Origin: an uncultured Clostridia bacterium
GTDB taxonomy: Bacteria; Bacillota; Clostridia; UBA1381
Reading direction: 5' to 3'
NCBI GenBank assembly: GCA_944391255.1
Contig: CALXSW010000227.1
Span: 1-9,791, forward strand
Length of the DNA: 9,791 nucleotides
Of the stretch, positions 1 to 6,571 are shown in pieces; position 1 is the first letter of the stretch, and each line of letters begins with the position of its first letter. The translations under genes were made by a program, and so were the position numbers. The notes under the pieces were generated by a model. It was not told the origin of the DNA. It made no database searches and saw only the letters and a list, made by a program, of their open reading frames with translations.

Positions 1-394
1 GCCGCGATATAAAATTTCCTATCACTATGAACAGCACCATAGGCAATACCCATGAGAACAGAAACGACGTCAAAAATGAAGGCTCCTCTATGATCTCCTT
101 AGAAAACTTCGCTCCCGATTCATACAGCCTTTCAGTTCTGCCCGGATCATCTACAAGTCCTGTCTTATACACATTCTGAGAATCCTTGTCCGTAAAAATT
201 ATCTGATTATCCTGTATCTCAACAAGACCTATCTGACGCGACTCCGTCATGCTCATAAATGTGCCGTAATCTATCTCCTTGATCTGCATCTTCATTATGT
301 TAGGCATAGCGAAAAGATTAAAAATAAGCAATACCGCTATCGCTATCGCATAATAATATATCAATGGCTTTTTAGGTTTCTTCACTTCGTTCAT
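1..394 (-). CDS. ftsH: ATP-dependent zinc metalloprotease FtsH, N-terminal part (runs off the left edge)
   Basis: Membrane-anchored AAA+ protease that degrades misfolded membrane proteins and short-lived regulators. Only the first 131 residues are in the window. They begin MNEVKKPKKPLIYYYAIAIA, a lysine-rich cytoplasmic start leading into a first membrane helix (about residues 11-29). Next comes an extracytoplasmic domain (about 30-108) with the IDYGTF segment common in clostridial FtsH, then a second helix (about 111-129, LPMVLFIVIGNF). The AAA+ and HExxH protease domains would lie beyond position 1, so catalytic residues cannot be checked. The ATG at 394 follows AGGAG at about 402-406. The start lies 85 bp after the kinase stop with no terminator between, so it may be read both from the kinase operon and from its own promoter. 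Identification rests on recalled family similarity of the N-terminus. Confidence 0.88.
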   Translation of the reverse strand, partial: MNEVKKPKKPLIYYYAIAIAVLLIFNLFAMPNIMKMQIKEIDYGTFMSMTESRQIGLVEIQDNQIIFTDKDSQNVYKTGLVDDPGRTERLYESGAKFSKEIIEEPSFLTSFLFSWVLPMVLFIVIGNFISR

Positions 395-441
395 TCTGAT
401 CTCTCCTTATGTAAAACACTATCCGAATTTTTCATATTGTC

Positions 442-474
442 ATTATAGATCAAAAGAATAAACTGAAAATAAAC
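442..474 (-). promoter_or_regulatory. ftsH promoter with putative response-regulator box
   Basis: Read on the minus strand, 474-458 is GTTTATTTTCAGTTTAT: two GTTTAT half-sites 11 bp apart. Exactly 10 bp later comes a perfect -10 hexamer, TATAAT (447-442). The hexamer at the -35 position is poor (ATTTTC), and the direct repeat covers it, as in PhoB-type activated promoters. The identical 17 bp occurs upstream of the regulator gene (2280-2296). The element starts 5 bp after the kinase stop codon. Binding by the neighbouring regulator is inferred. Confidence 0.7.
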
Positions 475-479
475 AAACG

Positions 480-1556
480 CTATTTTTTTAAAGGCAGTTC
501 CACTGTGAACACTGTGACCTCGTTTCCGCTCTCCACTCTCACTCTGCCCTTATGCAGCTCAACAACCTTTTTTACAACAGCAAGTCCTATTCCATTCCCC
601 TCTGATGAATGCGACTCGTCCGCCTGATAAAATTTATTGAATATCTTCTTCTGCGCCGCTTCCGGTATAGGCTCTCCGTTATTTGATACCGACACGCTGA
701 GCCAGCCGTCCGCATTGTCTATTTTTACCGATACTACTCCGTATTCCGGCGAAAACTTTATAGCGTTGTCGAGAAGGTTTATCCATACCTGCTTTAAAAG
801 TCCCTCGTTCGCGTCTATCATATACTCATCAAAATCAATATACAGCTCAAGTTTTTTCTTTGCCCATTTCTCCTCAAGCAGCAGCACGCACGCGCGTATC
901 TGCTCGGAAACGTTGTATTCCTCCACATCTGTAAGGATCATCTGGTTCTCAACTCTCGTTAGATCAAGAACATTAGTCGCCATATACGACAGCCTGAGCG
1001 ACTCCTCCTCAATTATATCTATATATTCCATCTGCTGCTGCTTAGTCAGCTTTGCTTTTTTTAGCAGCTTCGCAAATCCTGCTATAGATACGATAGGCGT
1101 TTTGAATTCATGTGAAAAATTATTTATAAAATCTGAACGCAGCATCTCTGTATTCTGCAGTTCCTCTGCCATCGTGTTGAAGCTGTCTGACAGGATCCTA
1201 AGCACCGACAGACTGCTGAACGGCTTTTTCACAGTCATTCTCGCTTGATAATCGCCGGCCGCAAGACAGTTCATCTTTTCTATAAGCATATGGACCGGCT
1301 TTAAACATATTTTCCACGTCACCGCGACAAAGATCATATTTAAAAACACGCTTAGCAGCGCTATGAAAATTATCAGCCTGCCCGCGCCCTGAATATCACT
1401 GTCCACTATATTGAATAACCCTGTGCGGACGATTAAATATGATATGACCGACACTATTATTATAGATAAAATAAATGTGACTATAGATATAGCCGAAAAC
1501 ATTCCAAAAAGCTCGAGCCTTTGTCTGCGGCTCAGCCTGCTCTCCCTGTTTCTCAT
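480..1556 (-). CDS. Sensor histidine kinase (HAMP, HisKA, HATPase_c)
   Basis: Membrane sensor kinase of 358 residues, expected to autophosphorylate on histidine and pass the phosphate to the adjacent response regulator. It has a basic N-terminus, TM1 at about 18-43, a very short external loop (about 44-60), TM2 at about 60-82, and a HAMP linker at about 83-138. The HisKA helix carries the phospho-acceptor H149 in FSHEFKTP. In the ATP-binding domain the N-box is NLLDNAIKF (N264), the G1-like motif is NNGEPIP (292-298), the F-box is IFNKFYQAD, and the G2 motif is GNGIGLA (320-326). All core motifs are present, so it should be active. The start codon overlaps the regulator stop by 4 bp (ATGA), and GGCGG lies about 10 nt upstream. 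The near absence of an external domain suggests sensing within the membrane or through a partner protein. The signal is unknown, and I do not recognise a named orthologue. Confidence 0.95.
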   Translation of the reverse strand: MRNRESRLSRRQRLELFGMFSAISIVTFILSIIIVSVISYLIVRTGLFNIVDSDIQGAGRLIIFIALLSVFLNMIFVAVTWKICLKPVHMLIEKMNCLAAGDYQARMTVKKPFSSLSVLRILSDSFNTMAEELQNTEMLRSDFINNFSHEFKTPIVSIAGFAKLLKKAKLTKQQQMEYIDIIEEESLRLSYMATNVLDLTRVENQMILTDVEEYNVSEQIRACVLLLEEKWAKKKLELYIDFDEYMIDANEGLLKQVWINLLDNAIKFSPEYGVVSVKIDNADGWLSVSVSNNGEPIPEAAQKKIFNKFYQADESHSSEGNGIGLAVVKKVVELHKGRVRVESGNEVTVFTVELPLKK

Positions 1557-2227
1557 ACGTTTCTTACCGCCTTATACCCCAAGCCTCTTACCGACTTTAT
1601 CTCAAATTCCTGCCAACCCTCAAAACGCTTTCTAAGCCGCCCTATATGCACAGTCACCGTTTCCCAGCCTGTGTCGCTTTCGCAGCCCCATATCCCATCC
1701 ATGAGCTGTATCCTTGTAAATATCTTGCCCGGATATGAAAGCAGCTTATAGAGCAGCAGAAATTCTTTCTGCGGAAGCTCCTGTGTTTCACCGTTTTTTG
1801 TCACGCTGTACGAGTCATAATCAAGCGTGACATCACCTATAACGATCTTATGCTCCGTGGCGATCTTGGCGCGTCGCAGCAGCGCCCTTACCCTTAAAAG
1901 CATCTCCTCTTCGTCCACCGGCTTTGTTATATAATCATCTGTTCCGACAAGGAATCCGTGCTTCTTATCTTCCGGCATCTGCTTTGCTGAAACCATCAGA
2001 ATAGGAAGATTGTTGTTTACCTCTCTCAGCGTCCTTGTAAACTCATATCCGTCCATCTTCGGCATCATAATGTCAAGAACTACTAAATCAACGCACTCCC
2101 TGTCCATTATGTCAAGCGCCTCCTCGCCGTTCTGAGCAGTGAGAACGTTATATCCATCGCTTTCAAGCACAGCCTTATACAGCTTTCTTATGTTTTTGTC
2201 ATCATCTACTAATAATATGTTAAGCAT
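1553..2227 (-). CDS. OmpR/PhoB-family response regulator
   Basis: DNA-binding response regulator of 224 residues, partner of the following kinase. The receiver domain (about 1-118) has acidic residues D8-D10, phospho-acceptor D52 in VLDIMMPKMDG, the switch residue S80 and the conserved K102 in TKP. The winged-helix output domain (about 126-224) has the recognition-helix segment TVTVHIGRLRKRFE (190-203) and ends with the typical SVRGLGYK wing. An ATG at 2233 would sit only 1 nt from AGGAG (2235-2239). The ATG at 2227 has a 7-nt spacing and gives the usual family start MLNILLVDDD, so 2227 is preferred. The gene overlaps the kinase start by 4 bp. Its promoter carries the 17-bp direct repeat shared with the two flanking genes, which suggests autoregulation. 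Confidence 0.95.
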   Translation of the reverse strand: MLNILLVDDDKNIRKLYKAVLESDGYNVLTAQNGEEALDIMDRECVDLVVLDIMMPKMDGYEFTRTLREVNNNLPILMVSAKQMPEDKKHGFLVGTDDYITKPVDEEEMLLRVRALLRRAKIATEHKIVIGDVTLDYDSYSVTKNGETQELPQKEFLLLYKLLSYPGKIFTRIQLMDGIWGCESDTGWETVTVHIGRLRKRFEGWQEFEIKSVRGLGYKAVRNV

Positions 2228-2234
2228 ATACATT

Positions 2235-2239
2235 CTCCT
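2235..2239 (-). promoter_or_regulatory. Ribosome binding site deciding the regulator start
   Basis: AGGAG on the minus strand lies 1 nt before the outer ATG (2233) but 7 nt before the inner ATG (2227). Only the inner one has workable spacing. Confidence 0.75.
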
Positions 2240-2263
2240 GACTATTTATATTATATCAGTATG

Positions 2264-2296
2264 ATAATATAATAATTTTATAAACTGAAAATAAAC
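2264..2296 (-). promoter_or_regulatory. Regulator-kinase operon promoter with putative autoregulatory box
   Basis: On the minus strand 2296-2280 is GTTTATTTTCAGTTTAT, identical over 17 bp to the site before ftsH. It ends 10 bp before the -10 hexamer TATTAT (2269-2264). No good -35 is visible; the box takes its place. A second TATAAT-like string lies nearer the gene (about 2252-2257), but only TATTAT keeps the spacing seen at the other two sites. Confidence 0.7.
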
Positions 2297-2364
2297 GAGC
2301 CTTGCTCTATTTAATTATAATATATTTTTTATGCTTTATCAATAAAAAACTTATTATTTGTTTT

Positions 2365-2397
2365 GTTTAGATTCAGTTTAGGAAAATGATGTATCAT
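2365..2397 (+). promoter_or_regulatory. Membrane-protein gene promoter with putative response-regulator box
   Basis: GTTTAGATTCAGTTTAG (2365-2381) matches the other two boxes at 14 of 17 positions. It has the same 11-bp half-site period and again ends exactly 10 bp before a -10 hexamer, TATCAT (2392-2397). Transcription would start near 2404, just before the AGGAG at 2410-2414. The box centre lies about 85 bp, close to eight helical turns, from the divergent regulator box. Confidence 0.66.
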
Positions 2398-2409
2398 ATT
2401 AGCATACAA

Positions 2410-2414
2410 AGGAG
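2410..2414 (+). promoter_or_regulatory. Ribosome binding site deciding the membrane-protein start
   Basis: AGGAG in the context AAAGGAGAG, 10 nt before the ATG at 2425. The upstream in-frame ATGs (2386, 2389) precede the predicted -10 and have no ribosome site. Confidence 0.8.
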
Positions 2415-2424
2415 AGATGTACAT

Positions 2425-3057
2425 ATGAAAAATTTATATTCGCTATGCGTAATTATCGCATTTGTTTCATTTGCAGGATTTTTGGTAGAAAATATATGGA
2501 TAGGTATAACGAAAAAATATATCGATAACAGGAACATGGTCTTTCCGTTTCTGTTTGGATATGGGTTAGCTGTAACATTGATATACGCGCTGTTCGGAAC
2601 GCCGCACGACATCTCATTTTTCGGCTGTGATATACAGCTTTCAGATAAGATCTCCGAACCGCTGCTGTATTTTATCATCGTGTTCCTATGCGTTTCCATA
2701 GGCGAAATTGCGCTCGGGAAGACGGTCGAAAAGGTATGCCACATAAAATGGTGGGATTATTCAAAACTTCCATTACATATTACTCAATACACTTCTTTTT
2801 TTACAAGCTTAGGCTTTGCCGTGATGATAGTCTTATTTATGGATAAGGTGTTCGTGCCGCTCTATGGCATGCTTATGATGTGCGATATTGGCGCGCTGAA
2901 AAATGCCGCTGTCATACTGACAGCCGTAATGACAGCTGATTTTCTGCACAGCGCATATTTTATGTATAAGCACAAATCATTGATGCAGATATGGAAAATA
3001 GATCTTTCAGGCCTTACACTATCTCACAGAAAAAGCATTATCAAAAACGGTAAATAA
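2425..3057 (+). CDS. CmpB-like putative ABC transporter permease family membrane protein
   Basis: Integral membrane protein of 210 residues with about five helices: roughly 5-26, 40-58, 80-97, 123-142 and 158-177. It resembles the clostridial 'putative ABC transporter permease' family (PF06541-like). The signature parts are an early glycine/glutamate-containing helix (AGFLVENIW) and the segment VEKVCHIKWWDYSKLPL (101-117), whose WWDYS is the family hallmark. The family's transport role is unproven, and no ABC ATPase gene is adjacent here. The frame is open from 2386, but those ATGs lie inside the promoter, so the start is set at 2425 behind AGGAG. It diverges from the regulator-kinase pair and has its own copy of the putative regulator box, so it may be a target or accessory of that system. 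A strong terminator follows. Confidence 0.82.
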   Translation: MKNLYSLCVIIAFVSFAGFLVENIWIGITKKYIDNRNMVFPFLFGYGLAVTLIYALFGTPHDISFFGCDIQLSDKISEPLLYFIIVFLCVSIGEIALGKTVEKVCHIKWWDYSKLPLHITQYTSFFTSLGFAVMIVLFMDKVFVPLYGMLMMCDIGALKNAAVILTAVMTADFLHSAYFMYKHKSLMQIWKIDLSGLTLSHRKSIIKNGK

Positions 3058-3066
3058 TGACGGGCG

Positions 3067-3108
3067 GGAACGGTTCTTGTTGTGACAGACGAGAACCGTT
3101 CCTTTTTT
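3067..3108 (+). terminator. Intrinsic terminator of the membrane-protein gene
   Basis: GGAACGGTTCT (3067-3077) pairs perfectly with AGAACCGTTCC (3092-3102). The stem extends by one G-T and one G-C pair around a 10-nt loop, and TTTTTT follows (3103-3108). Confidence 0.92.
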
Positions 3109-3114
3109 GCCGAC

Positions 3115-3152
3115 AAAAAGGGCAGCCCCGTCTGTCAACAAAGGGCCGCCCT
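3115..3152 (-). terminator. Intrinsic terminator of the gatCAB-aspS operon
   Basis: Read on the minus strand, AGGGCGGCCC (3152-3143) pairs with GGGCTGCCCT (3128-3119), 10 bp with one G-T pair. TTTTT (3119-3115) follows. It lies 20 bp after the kinase-like stop and faces the plus-strand terminator. Confidence 0.88.
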
Positions 3153-3172
3153 CGTTCTGTCACTATTCTGTT

Positions 3173-3739
3173 TTATGCCTCGTGGCTGCCGCGGCGCGTA
3201 TCAAGATAATCACTTATTATCTTTACGCACTGCTCATGCTCTAATCCCGCTGTGTTAAGACACAGATCGTAATGTGTCGGATCTGACCACACCTGACCTG
3301 TGTTATGATGATAATAATCACCGCGCGTCTTGTTCATCGAATGGATAAGACTCTTAGCGTCATCAGGGTTTAGCTCATACAAGCGTATTATCCTTCGCAT
3401 ACACGCGCGCAGCGGCGCATACAGATATATCTTGTGGACATCGTCTTTATCACGCAGAACATAATCAGCGCCGCGCCCGACGATCACGCATGATTCACGC
3501 TCCGCAATTTGACGTATGACCTCCGATTGACGTCTGAACTTCTCATCTTCTTCCTCGAATGATGCGTTAAAGCTTTCGTCACAGCTGTAGATCTCATGTA
3601 TGCTGTCCTTATCCTTGCTGTCTCCGCTCGCCATTTCTATTATTTCTCTTCCATAGTAATTGATACCAAGAGTCTTTGCAAGCAGTCTGCCTATTTCCTT
3701 TCCTCCGCTGCCATAGCATCTCGCAATCGTAATGATCAT
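3173..3739 (-). CDS. Cytidylate kinase-like family protein
   Basis: Small P-loop kinase-like protein of 188 residues, of the Cytidylate_kin2 type (PF13189-like). The N-terminus MIITIARCYGSGGKEIG carries the glycine-rich nucleotide loop (about 7-16). A second conserved segment is VIVGRGADYVL (85-95). The C-terminal half has the arginine- and lysine-rich lid region (RACMRRIIRLYE, MNKTRGDYY) and the typical WSDPTHYDLCLNT strand. These proteins are annotated by similarity to CMP kinase, but the substrate is generally unproven, and canonical Cmk is usually longer. An ATG at 3754 is possible, but its sequence forms the strong GGAGG (3748-3752) lying 8 nt before the ATG at 3739, which also gives the family's usual start. 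It is the last gene of the operon, 48 bp after aspS and just before the terminator. Confidence 0.85.
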   Translation of the reverse strand: MIITIARCYGSGGKEIGRLLAKTLGINYYGREIIEMASGDSKDKDSIHEIYSCDESFNASFEEEDEKFRRQSEVIRQIAERESCVIVGRGADYVLRDKDDVHKIYLYAPLRACMRRIIRLYELNPDDAKSLIHSMNKTRGDYYHHNTGQVWSDPTHYDLCLNTAGLEHEQCVKIISDYLDTRRGSHEA

Positions 3740-3747
3740 ATTGTCCA

Positions 3748-3752
3748 CCTCC
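3748..3752 (-). promoter_or_regulatory. Ribosome binding site deciding the kinase-like start
   Basis: GGAGG on the minus strand, 8 nt before the ATG at 3739. It overlaps the alternative ATG at 3754, making that outer start unlikely. Confidence 0.75.
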
Positions 3753-3787
3753 ATGTTCTTTCCTTTTTATTTATATCCATTATTATA

Positions 3788-5098
3788 TCATGGATCAAGA
3801 TGATGCAGATCTCTCGGGAACAATGACGCCTGCTTGATGTTTTCAAGACCGAGCATCTTCATTGTGAGTCGTTCAAGACCTATTCCCAATCCACCGTGCG
3901 GCGGCATTCCGTATTTGTGGATCATGAGGTAAGACTCAAGCTCCTCAGGCGCAATGCCGTATCTCGCAAGCTTTTCAACCTGCATATCATATTCATGTAT
4001 TCTCTGTCCGCCTGTCGTTATCTCAAGACCGCGGAACAAAAGGTCAAAGCTCTCCGCAAGCTTAGGATCCTCCGGCGTATCCATAGCGTAAAACGGACGC
4101 TTCGCGCCCGGGAACCGCGTTACAAATATAAACTCGCTGCCATGCTTTTCCTTTGCGTACTCGCACAATCTGACCTCGTCTGACGGGTCAAGGTCGAACG
4201 GGTTTCTCGATTTTCCAAGTATATCAAGAGCCTCAAAGAACGTAACCGACGGGATCTCGTTTATGACCGGAAGCTCTGCTCCGAGCATCTCAAGCTCATG
4301 AGAATAGTTCTCCTCAAGATGCTTTACGACATGCTTGAGCATTGCCGTTTCCATCTGCATTACATCTGTCATATCCTTTATAAAGCCCATCTCAAAATCA
4401 AGGCCTATATATTCATTTAGATGTCTTGCGCTGTTGTGCTTTTCAGCTCTGTACACAGGCGCTATCTCAAATACTCTGTCAAAAAACGCCACACATGTCT
4501 GCTTGTAGAACTGCGGACTCTGCGCTAAAACAGCGTCCTGACCGAAATATTTCAATTTGAATATGTTCGCACCGCCCTCAGCTGATGCCGCGCAGATCTT
4601 TGGCGTGTGTATCTCTGTGAAGTTCTGTGAAAGCATAAAATCACGAAATCCCGTAACTATACCCTCCGCTACTCTGAATATCGCTCTCTCATGAGGGTGA
4701 CGCAAAGCCACACTTCTGTTTGAGAGGTTTGTGTCAAGAGTACAGCCGAGCTTTTTATCCGACACGTGCAGCGGATATTCCGCCGCCGGCTTTGACAACA
4801 GCTTTATTGCTGTCAAAGTTATCTCGTATCCGTAATTTGCCCTGCTCTCTTCCTTTACTTCACCTGTTATCTCCACATATGAACCCATTGTGATACCGTC
4901 GATCGTATCATCACACTTCTTCTCTTCATATACGGACTGCAATAAATATCTTCCTGTTCTCAATATAACAAACGCGAACCCTGACATTCTGCGTATCTTG
5001 TGCACGCACGCGCCGAATGTGACGCTGCCGCCCACAGCCTTTTGCAAGTCATCGAGAGTTATCTCGCTGATCAATTCTCTGCCGCTAATCTGCTGCAT
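3788..5098 (-). CDS. aspS: Aspartate--tRNA(Asp/Asn) ligase, archaeal-type, probably non-discriminating
   Basis: Class II synthetase of 436 residues, the short archaeal-type AspRS rather than the bacterial type of about 590 with an insertion domain. The OB-fold anticodon domain (about 1-105) precedes the catalytic core. Motif 1 is near FTEIHTPKI (160-168), motif 2 is RVFEIAPVYRAEKHNSARHLNEY (R217) and motif 3 is GMPPHGGLGIGLERL (R410). In the anticodon domain CVHKIR places H33 where discriminating enzymes have Trp, and N88 aligns with a discriminating Lys. Both favour a relaxed enzyme that also charges tRNA(Asn). It lies 54 bp downstream of gatB, so Asp-tRNA(Asn) would be amidated by the operon's own GatCAB. 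The longest frame begins at a TTG (5107); the ATG at 5098 is preferred. Its AAGGA is about 10 nt away, so the start is moderately sure. A lysyl or asparaginyl enzyme is unlikely given the motif 2 and 3 sequences. Confidence 0.93.
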   Translation of the reverse strand: MQQISGRELISEITLDDLQKAVGGSVTFGACVHKIRRMSGFAFVILRTGRYLLQSVYEEKKCDDTIDGITMGSYVEITGEVKEESRANYGYEITLTAIKLLSKPAAEYPLHVSDKKLGCTLDTNLSNRSVALRHPHERAIFRVAEGIVTGFRDFMLSQNFTEIHTPKICAASAEGGANIFKLKYFGQDAVLAQSPQFYKQTCVAFFDRVFEIAPVYRAEKHNSARHLNEYIGLDFEMGFIKDMTDVMQMETAMLKHVVKHLEENYSHELEMLGAELPVINEIPSVTFFEALDILGKSRNPFDLDPSDEVRLCEYAKEKHGSEFIFVTRFPGAKRPFYAMDTPEDPKLAESFDLLFRGLEITTGGQRIHEYDMQVEKLARYGIAPEELESYLMIHKYGMPPHGGLGIGLERLTMKMLGLENIKQASLFPRDLHHLDP

Positions 5099-5152
5099 AA
5101 TATTCAATTCCTTTCCTTACTTAATTTTTCTCTTGATTTTTTACTTACTATA

Positions 5153-6571
5153 TTATTTCAGCTTTGCCGTGAGCGCCTCTTTTATAAGAGCCGGATTTGC
5201 GCCCTTGCCAGCTGCTTTTATTACCTGACCCATAATGAATCCGAACAGCTTTTCATTTCCGTTCTTATACTTCTCAACAACGTCCGCCTGCGCCGCAAGC
5301 ACTCCGTCTATTATATCATCAAGACCTGACGTGTCGTTATCCATTATAAACCCGTTTTCCTTCGCGATGTCCTCCGGAGCTCCGCCCTTTTCGAACATTA
5401 TCACGATCATATCCTTTGCCGATCCCTTTGAGATCACGCCTTTTGCCGCCATTTCAGCCGTTTTTGCCACGTCTGCCGGACTGAATCTGACTTCATCTAT
5501 GCTCATGCCCGTTTCATTGAGCTGATGGCTCACCTCGCCAAGCATCAAATTCGAGATCATCTTATATTCCGGAACGGCGCTTACCGCCTCGTCATAGAAA
5601 TCTGAAAACGCTTTCTGCGCTATTATAAGCTTTGCATCCTCCGCCGGTATCTTGTATTCCTCTGTATACCTTTCAAATCTCTTGTGCGGCAGCTCCGGCA
5701 TTTCCTTTCTTATCTCCTCTATCTCCTCATCTGTAAACAGCACAGGAGGAATATCAGGCTCCGGGAAATACCTGTAGTCATGAGCTTCTTCCTTTGAGCG
5801 AAGAGCTTTTGTATCGTCATGGTTTTCGTTATATCTTCTCGTTTCCTGCACGACCTCGCCGCCGTTGTCGAGTATTTCCGACTGGCGCTGTATTTCATAC
5901 TCTATCGCGCGTCCTATAGATTTTACTGAGTTCAGATTCTTTATCTCCGCTCTCGTTCCAAATTCATCTGAGCCATACGGCATGAGCGATATATTTACGT
6001 CAACTCGCAGTGAACCCTGCTCCATTCTCGCGTCACATACGCCCGAATACTGCATACGCTGCGCTATCTGAACGACAAAGTCCTGTACCTCCTCTACCGT
6101 TCTGAAATCAGGCTCTGTAACTATCTCTATGAGCGGCACTCCGCATCTGTTGTAATCGGCAAGAGAAATGCCCTCATAATCGTCATGGACAAGCTTTCCG
6201 GCATCCTCCTCTATATGGATCCTGTTTATCCTTATACGCTTTCCGCCGACAACATCTATATATCCGTCCGTGCATATAGGCGACTCAAACTGAGTTATCT
6301 GATACGCCTTAGGCAGGTCTGGATAAAAATAATTCTTTCTGTCAAACGCGCTGTAATTATGGACTGTGCAGTTAGTCGCAAAACCAGCCTTAGCGGCAAG
6401 CTTTACCGCTCCCTTGTTTAAGAGCGGAAGCGTTCCGGGCATGCCTGAGCATCTCGGACATACTCTCGTATTTTCACTTCCTCCGAACTCGTTCTGACAT
6501 GAGCAGAACACCTTTGAATCTGTGAGCAGCTCACAATGTATCTCAAGTCCCATCACCGGCTGATATCTCAT
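5153..6571 (-). CDS. gatB: Asp/Glu-tRNA(Asn/Gln) amidotransferase subunit B
   Basis: tRNA-binding and kinase subunit of GatCAB. It phosphorylates the aspartyl or glutamyl group on the mischarged tRNA and receives ammonia from GatA. It has 472 residues, normal for the family. The cradle domain starts MRYQPVMGLEIHCEL with likely metal ligands E10 and H12. The zinc knuckle is formed by C23xC25 and C38xxC41, and YFYPDLPKAYQITQ is a further hallmark. The C-terminal helical and YqeY-like tail (about 325-472) ends in ANPALIKEALTAKLK. The start ATG overlaps the gatA stop by 4 bp (ATGA at 6568-6571), with AGGGAG at 6580-6585, 8 nt upstream. A GTG at 6580 lies right against that ribosome site and is rejected. 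Tight coupling with gatA suits equal production of the subunits. Confidence 0.97.
   Translation of the reverse strand: MRYQPVMGLEIHCELLTDSKVFCSCQNEFGGSENTRVCPRCSGMPGTLPLLNKGAVKLAAKAGFATNCTVHNYSAFDRKNYFYPDLPKAYQITQFESPICTDGYIDVVGGKRIRINRIHIEEDAGKLVHDDYEGISLADYNRCGVPLIEIVTEPDFRTVEEVQDFVVQIAQRMQYSGVCDARMEQGSLRVDVNISLMPYGSDEFGTRAEIKNLNSVKSIGRAIEYEIQRQSEILDNGGEVVQETRRYNENHDDTKALRSKEEAHDYRYFPEPDIPPVLFTDEEIEEIRKEMPELPHKRFERYTEEYKIPAEDAKLIIAQKAFSDFYDEAVSAVPEYKMISNLMLGEVSHQLNETGMSIDEVRFSPADVAKTAEMAAKGVISKGSAKDMIVIMFEKGGAPEDIAKENGFIMDNDTSGLDDIIDGVLAAQADVVEKYKNGNEKLFGFIMGQVIKAAGKGANPALIKEALTAKLK

Noticed and set aside
290..298. Possible frameshift or truncation of ftsH at the left edge
   Set aside because: The frame is open without interruption from 394 to position 1; the gene is only cut by the window.
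637..1248. 203-residue plus-strand open frame opposite the kinase
   Set aside because: It is Ser- and Phe-rich, the mirror of acidic and lysine-rich kinase codons, and matches no family I recognise.
2297..2307. Short GAGC-CTT-GCTC hairpin between the divergent promoters
   Set aside because: The 4-bp stem and 3-nt loop are too small to support a function.
3752..3754. Outer ATG for the cytidylate-kinase-like gene
   Set aside because: It adds five residues encoded largely by the ribosome site of the inner ATG. The inner start matches the family N-terminus.
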